Translations under genes and position numbers: made by a program
Source: Triatoma infestans
Taxonomy: Eukaryota > Arthropoda > Insecta > Hemiptera > Reduviidae
NCBI GenBank assembly: GCA_011037195.1
Contig: JAAEAF010006026.1
Span: 1 to 64,000, forward strand
Reading direction: 5' to 3'
DNA: 64,000 bases
Notes under the pieces: generated by a model
Databases searched by the model: none
What the model saw: only the letters and a program-made list of their open reading frames with translations
Told to the model about the DNA's origin: nothing
Part shown: positions 56,158 through 64,000 of the stretch, in pieces
Numbering within the stretch: position 1 is the stretch's first letter
How the letters are laid out: every line of letters starts with the position of its first letter

Positions 56158-57200
56158 TTTAACAGTCTGCAAGTAGTGAGTTAGAGTAACGTTTCTTAGC
56201 TTTCTTGTTATTTAATTGTGATTCAATATTTATTTATGTTTAGTTACCCAGAGTGCAGAATTAAGAAACCAGAGGGCTAGAATAGATTAATGAAGGGGTC
56301 ATTACCACCCGCCCAATAGCATCTATGTGAAATTCTCCGGATAAGTCAAGTTCTCAGAGCATACAGTCTGGTGTGCGCAAGCACTCACCTAAGTGAAAAG
56401 ACCTCCGCATAGCAATTTAAAGTTGAAGGATTCTTGCTCTTGTTATCCCTCGCAATATCAGAAGAGTATGACCAGTATCTTTTCCTCAGTCGCGCAAAAC
56501 CTACAATGACCCCACTATTATCCAAACTCAATAGGCCCATAAGTTTCCGATACCCATAATAATACCTGATCAACTGATCCACAGCAATTCATAAGGCCAT
56601 ACAGCCCCTTTATGGGCAGGCATGGGAGTAAACTTCTGCGAAAGTAATCAAATGAACCCTTTCGTTTGACTCTCTGGCCAGTTGTAATACTCCATCAGGC
56701 CTCTGTTATGCTGCAAACCCGGGACATAAAACCTGGATTTTGTTACGACCCTGGGAACAATGTGGAAAAATACGGACTAATAAAAGGTCAAATCGGAATG
56801 CTAATGTCTGTAGCAGGTGTAAGAGTGAATCATAAAGTTGTGATATACTAGCATGGGTATACTAGACGATACATATTTCAGCAGGTATTTCTGACGATAA
56901 TAAACATTAGTGTTCTAAAAGAAAAGGAAAAAAAAAAGAATTGCTCGTAAATCGTAAATATCTTTAAATTATTTTAATGATGAAATATGAAACTAAGTCT
57001 AAATGATTGGTGGACCAGTTTTAAAGTCTCTCCCTTCATGATTGAAAAGCAGTAAGGAATTAAAAAAGGGTAGATATATACCAGTCAGTAATATGGGTTA
57101 GGAATGTAGATTTGTCGTTTAGGTAATATGGTGTGCGACTGTGTCTGTGTTTGGGTGGATGGGTTGGTTGTTTTGAGAACAGATGTGAAATCAAGAGACA
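56158..57200. other. Moderately AT-rich DNA, no recognised gene
   Basis: Short frames at minus 56385-56582 and plus 56666-56851 show no domain. The stretch 56260-56860 is less AT-rich and may be a decayed element. Confidence 0.3.
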
Positions 57201-57850
57201 AGAATATGCATGAGTGTTTAAAAAGTAATATAAGTTCAAATAAAAGAGGGAAAGAGTGAAAGAGAGAGAGAGATATATACACACACAGGCACACACCGTG
57301 AGAGAGAGTTAGTAAATAAGTGAGAATGAGTATGACCAGGATCAGGAGTACAATCATGTAAGGGGTTAAAGAAGGGTGGTAGTTAGTTTTAATGAATGAA
57401 CACAAGGTGAGTGAAACTGGTGAGCAAGTGTGAGGGTGGTTGGTGTGTGCAAGTGTTTGTGTGTATGTGTGTGAGTAGTAAGGCCGAGAAGAACAAGAAG
57501 AGAAATGAATGAAGTCAACAGTGGTGGTAGCCAGAAATACAGCAAGGGCAAGGTCATTACCTATTTATAATCTGTACCCAAACCATCTTCCACTACCGCT
57601 CCCAGTCTTATAAACCCTCAACAACATCAACATCAACAACACACTAATACAACAACAACAACAACAACAACATGATGGTGATGATGATGATGTTATATGT
57701 ATATATACAGATATATATAAGCACCACCCCTTGGCTACTCACTCCAGTTCTTCTTCTTCTTCTTCTTCTTGTTCTTCTACATCCCCCATCTCTACCACTA
57801 CTACCCCCACCACCACCACTAAAAACACAACATGATGCATAATACAATAC
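57201..57850. repeat. GA/GT-rich low-complexity DNA
   Basis: It contains GAGAGAGAG (57259-57275), GTGTGT-rich (57440-57470), CAACAACAA (57640-57672), GATGATGAT (57678-57692) and TTCTTC (57750-57770) repeats. A minus frame through 57690-57830 with an AG/GTGAGT pair gives only Gly- and Arg-runs, so it is kept as repeat, not exon. Confidence 0.5.
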
Positions 57851-58934
57851 TAGACGATACTTAAAACAACTTTCTTTCTAATACAACTTAACAAGTCACG
57901 TGCAAGATAAGTCCACACCCAGCTCTCCACTATAAAAACTAAAACTTTAACTGTAGGGAAACTAGCCTGCTGTCAATGAACTACATCCACTATGTCTGTC
58001 CAAAACAAGTTTTTTTCTTAACTTTAGTAGTGTAAGTGAAACTAAAATATGCATTCTGTACTAAAACCTAATAATCACAAACTCCCCTTTTATCCTAATC
58101 AGGTGTGTACCGTTAACTTTTTACTTTTCCCCAATTTAATACTTTTTACTTCACTTTATTTGTTATTCTCGCCCTCTTCTACTTAGCGGCGTAGATGATT
58201 AATATGTGCTTATGTCGATTAAGGCGTGTTTTGGTGTCTATTAGCCAGTTCACTGATTAGCCAAACGATAGGCTCACCAAAACAGGAAAATGCGTGGTTG
58301 GAACAGAGAACAGCTAATTACTATGCAATATTCTATTTGTAATTACTAAAAGGTCTCCCACTTTTTTAATTTTTTATTTTGTAGTATCTTTTAAGAAGAA
58401 AAAAATAATAATTAAAAACACAAATTTAGTAAAATTGATTATATATGAAAAGATCATTTAAATATTTTGTAATGTCTAAAAACTTCTAAAAATTCTTACA
58501 AATTTCTGTAACATTTTATTTAAATTTTCTTAAATATGTGTGGACGAATAGGTTATCAAATTCTAATCTATCGCCTTCTTCCATCACCAAACCCAATAAA
58601 AGCCAATAACCTAGCTTTAGATTTGGTAAAGTTGTTTCAAACTCTGTTAACCACTACTAAACCAATTACCCAAACTAATACATTCACTTAATAAAACAAA
58701 ACTGTTCCAAATTGGTCCTAAAAAGCTAACCAAACTTATCTTGGTTAATCACCAAAACACACGCCTATAATTTCAATTACAGCCCTCATTTAGTCATTAC
58801 AGCTTTTATAGGGTCAATAGATAGACAGACACATAATCGTGGAAACATAATACTGGAAAATAGGTGCATGAAAATTTTTACGAATGCCTTCTTATGATAA
58901 ATGATGTCACCAACCATGTCGTATATAAAAAAAA
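57851..58934. other. AT-rich DNA, nothing recognised
   Basis: AACCAAACTTATC-like and ACCAATTACCC-like phrases near 58540-58760 look unique. No feature is supported. Confidence 0.3.
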
Positions 58935-59928
58935 TCTGGTGTGAAACACTCACACAACTTTCTCTTACTCCTGTTCTCAAAATTATAATTGACAAATTTT
59001 ATAGTTTGTGTAAAAAATTTATTGAAATTCGTCGAAAACTGAAAAAACTGTCCAGTAAAAGCGCACATCCGGTTTACTAATTTTCTTGAAACTCGGAATT
59101 TTGGCCATCTATTTATTTTTAATTAATTTTGTTTGGATGATAGAATTGTATAATCAACTTAGAGGAAGCTGTAAACCCCACCCCTCCTCTAGAAGTGCCT
59201 TTAAATGAATTTTCCGAGAGAAATGTTACAAATAAAAGTTGTAGATCATTGCTTGTTTAGTTTATACACGAAGTTTCAAGAAAATCGTCGAAGCCATTTT
59301 TGAGAAAATTGCGAAAAAGAGAATAAATCATTTAGTAAAGTCGAAAAGTAAACGCACTTCCGGTTATCCGATTTTTTTCAAACTCGGAATTTCAACAACA
59401 TATTTAATTCTCATTGACATTATTTAGATTATAGGAATTGTCTAATAAACTGAAATAGCACTTTAGATGAAAACCTAACCCCGCCCCTCCCCCAAAAGTG
59501 CCCTTAGATACATTTTCCCGGAGAAATGTTCCAAATAAAAATTGTAGCTCTTTGTATGTGTAGTTGATGTTCCAAGTTTAAAGAAAATCGTCGGAGCCAT
59601 TTTTGAGAAAATCGCAAAGAGTAAAAATCTAACTAGTAAAGTGGTACTTCCGGTTGAGGAATTTTGACAGATAACGTACTGTCAGATCCCACAGAGATAC
59701 CTAAATGGAATATCAAGTTACAACTTTCTACGGTTTTTCGTTTTTCAGCTATGCTGTTCACATACATACATACACATACACACACACCACACACACACAC
59801 ACACACACCAATTTGCTAAAAACCACTTTTTTGGACTCAGGGACCTCAAAACGGATCATTTCCGGTGAAAACTTGCTATCGAAAATTTACACGATTACAA
59901 TACTTCCTCTACTAGAGTAAGAGAAAGT
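58935..59928 (+). repeat. HPR repeat, two-module copy (forward)
   Basis: It begins TCTGGTGTGAAACACTCACA, then ACTTTCTCTTACTCC. Junctions are GCACATCCGGTTTAC (about 59063), GCACTTCCGGTTATCC (about 59354) and GTACTTCCGGTTGAGG (about 59644), giving spacings near 290 bp. A CATA/CA microsatellite lies at 59760-59808. The hairpin has lost one base in each arm (CCTCTACTAGAGTAAGAG), so it still pairs. Confidence 0.92.
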
Positions 59929-60339
59929 AAAAAACAAGTATTATTACTTTCGTTTTTTTTTAAAAAAAAAAAAAAAAAGTGAAAAAACGAACAATGGTAA
60001 TCATTACGCTGGCTAATGATACAAGTTTCGATAAAAAATATGTATACTTTAACTTGAAGCATAAAATTTAACAATAAAGATCTCTTATAAAAATGGTCTT
60101 TCACTGTTTGCTCTGCTCTGCAATCTATCTCTAAAATAAATCAAATGAAGCAGAAATCTATAGTTATATTAAAAGAAACTTCACGTATTCCTTATCCGGG
60201 AAACCTAACAATACCGGCAATCAAAATAATTATTATTAATTAAAATTTAGGAAGAAATAGTGAAGAATTTCACAGATCTTATTAACTTACTGTTTTGATA
60301 CAAAGAAAATCGATCATTGACTATTTTTTAAAAAGAAAA
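59929..60339. other. AT-rich spacer
   Basis: Poly-T/A runs at 59955-59977. Nothing else was recognised. Confidence 0.35.
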
Positions 60340-60720
60340 GGTTGATGGCAGGTATTTGATAGATGTTAAGAGTGGAAAGAGGGTACGAAATCGGAAGTGA
60401 TCACTATTTACTGAAATTGGACCGGATTTGGAGAGGGAAATCAGCTAGGAAAAGAGGACAAGAGTTTATAAAATCATATTAACTTAAATAAGAAGATACG
60501 GCGAGATTAAACTAAAAGGCAATAGAACGTAGAGCTGCAGATGAGCATTTCGGGTGGGATAGTAAGGATATAGAAGTCTGCTGGCTAACCTTCAAGAGGA
60601 TTCTAATGGAAGCAGCAACTGAAGTGTGTGTGGTACAAGAAACGGGGCTCTGGAAGCAAAAATAATGGTATGGTGGAAAAGAAGTCAGCTTGGAGGGGTA
60701 TTAAAGAATCGTAATCAAGC
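60340..60720 (+). pseudogene. LINE endonuclease end and linker, relic
   Basis: A frame near 60382 reads LRVERGYEIGSDHYLLKL. The GSDHYL is the last conserved motif (SDHxxL) of the apurinic-type endonuclease in RTE- and Jockey-type LINEs. After frame changes, EVCWLTFKRILMEAATEV, then WYGGKEV, resembles the linker before the reverse transcriptase in RTE-like elements. There is no reverse transcriptase here, so this is an isolated decayed piece. It may be of the same group as 1182-2253, but they do not overlap. Confidence 0.5.
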
Positions 60721-60764
60721 AAACAAGGGAAGTTTACCCAGAAATATGTACCTAAAATAAATAA

Positions 60765-61075
60765 AAAATACCTACCACTCTGCAGTTAGCACCATAAGTT
60801 TAAATAATATCGATGTAACTGTTTCCTGAAAAACTGTGAAAAACTGCAAAATGCATAAAGGTAGTTGGATTTCTGGATAACCGAAACAACATTTTGTCGA
60901 ATCCATGGTACTCAAACTAAATGGAAAACCAAATTTAGGCGTCCAATTATTATTTTTTTTTGTTTTGAATTGTGGTGTTTTTTTTTCACACACATACGTA
61001 CACCACGCTCAAAACAAGTATTTGCATGAAAATCAATTTCGGTAAATGTCACGACCACAATACCTATTCTTACAC
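60765..61075 (+). repeat. HPR repeat, very degraded (forward)
   Basis: It keeps the order: GGATTTCTGGATAACCGAAA, GTCGAATCCATGGTACTCAA, ACTAAATGGAAAACCAAATTT, a CACACACATACG stretch, AAACAAGTATTTGCATGAAAAT and GACCACAATACC. It is recognisable only by the order of motifs. Confidence 0.4.
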
Positions 61076-62640
61076 TAAGGGGAATACTATATCATAAAAA
61101 GAAATATCTCCCATTTCCTACTAACTAGATACATATGTAATCCAAAAATCACTATTAACAATTACCAACTATTATTCTACAAACCGTGCTCAATAAATAC
61201 GAAATAAATGGCAATAAAGCATATGAAATTGTTTAAATTAAGTATCTTGTTGGAAAATAAAAAAGATTTGCGAAAGTAAATACACTCTATTCAGATATAT
61301 TCTTTTATTAATATAAACAAGTAATGTAATGGAAAAATTAAAGAAGAAAGAAAATACCGGAAGGAAAGAAGTAAAAAGGAAAAATAAAATGATTTCCCCC
61401 AATTTTATCAAAAATGATTATATAATTATTAGTTATATATATTTATATAAAATTGGTTGCTTTATTATGGAGAGAAGAGTCGAGAAAAGGGAAACTACAT
61501 CATATAAAGATCAAAGGACCTTTATATAAAGAAGGGTCCTACTCACTCGGTTCTACCTTTGTTCCTTCTATTTTATTCTCTTTAGCATTCATTATCACAC
61601 AGTTTAGGGAAGGGGAGGGGGACAAATTAAAAATACAACACGGAGGAAAAGAAAAATGTAGGACTTGTAGTAGTAATAGTAAGGGCAAGGAATTTTGTTG
61701 CAAGCCGAGTGAGTATAAGTAAGACAATGAAAGAAAGAAACAGAAGCGAGCAGCCTGATAAGTATGGAGGGAATGGAAGTTAGTGGAGGCAGTAGTAGAA
61801 GAAGAAAAGGACTTGGGCTTGTCTAAGTGTATGAACAAGCGGGGAGAGGAACTATCTCGCTTCGTGCTTAAAGGGGAGCATAGAACTGTATGATAGGGAA
61901 CGGCAGTTTGTGAACAGGAGAGAATGGGCCCAGTGAGGAGTAGTGCGGGGAAATGATGGGTTGTCGAGCAGAGTAGATCGGGTAACTACGGGCTGACGGT
62001 GAAGGGATGGTTCACATCAGGATGGGGTGTACGACGTAGTAGTGGAGTCCTCTCTATATCCCATACCACTTATCTATACAACAGCAGAACAGCGACGGGT
62101 AAGCAGTAACGGCTGGGCTGGGTGGGAAACTTCCCCTTTGCTGTCAAGCTTTACCAGCCGTGCCTGTTTGCTTGCTTGCCTAAGAGGTCCACATAGGCAT
62201 TACGGCGAAGAGGGTGAACAACTACATACAATCGATATATAGGGGAGTAAGTAGGGATGGGAAACGTTAGTAGACCACGCCCATTTCTGTATAAGACCAC
62301 GCCCACAAGCACGGTCGATACCAGATACTGAACCAACACTGAACCTAAAACCATGGAAGGGGCGAAAAGCGCCAGCAATTTAGGGCTGCTAGAGCAGGAA
62401 GAAGAAGAGGGAAGGCTACTACAACTTTAATTTTAATCACCATCATACAGACGCACACAATTCTCCCTTCAATTGGGAGCTTTTGTATGATGTACGTACG
62501 CACACGTATACTTACAAAACGTACATCAACAATAGATAGGAAGCAAAGAGAGGGTGAAGAGAAGCTAGCAGAGGAGGGTTGATGTGATGGTAAACTTTGA
62601 AGTAAATATATCTGTATACACATAACCAAGAATGATATAA
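61076..62640. other. Purine-rich, less AT-rich region without a recognised gene
   Basis: About 61590-62620 is less AT-rich. The plus strand is rich in GAAG/GGAG. GACCACGCCCA occurs twice (62274 and 62300), a GC-box-like motif. Frames on both strands look like low-complexity reading of this composition. A promoter or first-exon region of a host gene is possible but not shown. Confidence 0.3.
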
Positions 62641-62872
62641 GTCATATGAGAACTGTCTAACAAACCATTACTAATCATAATAGTAATAATAATAATAATA
62701 ATAATATTAATAATAAAATCAGAATTAAGTTAACAAATAAATTAGACTTTAAATATAGAATATACGTACATCTCTCACTAGTTTCCATCACTAAATATTT
62801 CTCTTTATTCAAAAACAGCACTGCTACTTTTTATATATATATTTTATACATGTACAGCATAGCTATTTTATG

Positions 62873-62904
<32 letters not shown>

Positions 62905-63924
62905 CGTATCTATAAAACAGAACCCCCCCATAAAACGTTAATACACTAAAGTGGTGTTCATTACTTAGTAACAAAGTAATTTATACAACATATACACAAC
63001 CAACCCATCTCTCCTTGTTATAACCCACTTTTGACCAATTACCAACCAACAACCTTTTTCTCTAATTTTCATCTTCCTTCTGGTTACTAATTATGAATTA
63101 CACTACCAATAATGGCCTTATATCATAAAATATAATGTAATTACTCTGTTTATAACTGAATCAGATCAAAGGTTTTCCATTTTCTTTTCTTTCTTTTTTT
63201 GGCTAAAATAAAAATAAAAAATGTGTAAAAACATATTTTTATACAAAGTTAACCCAGTTTTAATTGACTTCAGTGCTATAAAGCTGGTATTAAAGAGGTA
63301 GTTTAGACAACTACTTAAATCATAACCTGTTAGAGAATTTCATGGGTAGTAAATGTACCAAGTTTAAAGAAACGATTGAGCGGGTTTGCAAGCAACGCGA
63401 GAAATTGAAAAAGAAAAACCGATATTAAAAAAAAAATGACGCTACTTTCTCTTAATGCATTTCTCAACTTTCAATGGCTAAATTACTTCCAATTAGGAAT
63501 TTTTACAAAACATATAATTATCTTTAACATTAAAGATGGTGGTGCAACCTGGTATACAAAAATGAAAAGTATCGCGAAGTCTAACTTCACAGCTTGCTCC
63601 TCTAGAATACTTAAAAATCTATTTTATAGAAAAAATGTTTATAATAAAAGAAAGTATGTGATAAGCATTCGCAGAAAAAAAATAAAGTGTTTTTCGAGAA
63701 AAACGAGAATAAGAAAAACTATTCAAATTCTTTAACTTCTGTTAAAGTTGAGACATATTTTGTCTCAAATCTTGATATCGGATATCTTGGATTGAACAAC
63801 TTAGATGAAACTAAATCTCAAGATTTGAATTTTCTGAGATTCTGTATATTTGGGTTATATGCTATCCCATACACACAGACACACACACAATTGTATTTGT
63901 CGTACCCAGTAAATTTAGCACGTC
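62641..63924. other. AT-rich DNA with simple repeats and weak HPR traces
   Basis: AAT repeat at about 62686-62712 and TA/TATG repeat at 62876-62905. From 63340 the phrases ATGTACCAAGTTTAAAGAAAC, then TTTACAAAACATATAATTA resemble an ancient forward HPR copy. The open frame at 63436-63735 lies in this decayed repeat, and I do not call it a gene. Confidence 0.35.
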
Positions 63925-64000
63925 TGAACGCCGTGGTGGTGGTGGTGGTGGAGGGGGACCCTGTGGGCGAGTTGATTTTTCCTTCAAGCCATATAAAGAA
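63925..64000. other. GC-rich edge, possibly coding
   Basis: Composition changes sharply at about 63926. On the minus strand one frame reads SLYGLKEKSTRPQG, then eight Pro and RRSDVLNLL, just before GGTACGA, a possible 5' splice site. On the plus strand a frame gives a Gly run, then PCGRVDFSFKPYKE. The window ends here, so strand and reality cannot be decided. If it is minus strand, it could belong to the same gene as 52091-52207, but the phases do not fit direct splicing. Confidence 0.3.

Noticed and set aside
57644..57847. Gly/Arg-rich minus frame with an AG...GTGAGT pair
   Set aside because: Built from GGT and AGA simple repeats; splice-like dinucleotides are expected by chance here.
63436..63735. 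99-codon open frame on the plus strand
   Set aside because: Overlaps a decayed HPR-like stretch and gives a Lys/Ile-rich AT-biased product.

Overview
The window is strongly AT-rich eukaryotic DNA, most likely from an arthropod and probably an insect. The evidence is a mariner element with a DD34D transposase, several non-LTR retrotransposon (LINE) types common in insects, tRNA-headed SINEs, solo LTRs, abundant microsatellites, and one isolated exon with GT/AG splice sites. I see no bacterial-style operon, no CRISPR array and no complete host gene. I did not assign a species.

Almost everything recognisable is mobile DNA. The dominant component is a non-coding dispersed repeat, here called HPR (hairpin repeat). 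It has about 20 copies or pieces in both orientations. Intact copies are about 0.67-0.72 kb or 0.95-1.0 kb long. One end is a 29-nt hairpin, and its arm is repeated inverted at the other end. Inside are one or two roughly 290-300-bp modules, each joined at an ACTTCCGGT motif, plus a CA/GT microsatellite. Good copies start at 4192, 6384, 11663, 19984, 29427, 30178, 34584, 36303, 41539 and 58935.

Two LTR families occur only as solo LTRs. LTR-A has two copies in opposite orientation (2584-3434 and 14525-15332). LTR-B has five copies (24829-26650, 32953-33449, 39226-39735, 43500-44078, 46897-47350). Nearly every copy has TG...CA-type ends and a visible 4-bp target duplication.

LINE remains are: an RTE-like reverse transcriptase at 1182-2253; RNase-H-bearing LINE 3' parts at 18116-19213 and 42520-43170; a Jockey-like 3' part at 21982-22935; a C-terminal domain piece at 37543-38165; two Jockey-like copies head to head at 48569-49060 and 49168-50227; and an endonuclease relic at 60340-60720. 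DNA transposons are a near-complete but broken mariner (24849-26141) and a strongly decayed one (about 53781-54900).

Several insertions are nested, so relative ages can be read. The mariner lies inside an LTR-B. An LTR-B splits a SINE. A LINE splits an HPR copy. An LTR-B splits one arm of a long inverted repeat (43364-45699) whose other arm keeps the empty site. A SINE splits the decayed mariner.

Possible host sequence is limited to a 117-bp, phase-0, Gly/Pro/Tyr-rich internal exon on the minus strand (52091-52207), a possible coding edge at 63925-64000, and a fragment resembling 28S rRNA (about 50320-50435). The surrounding 51-64 kb may therefore be intronic DNA of a minus-strand gene.
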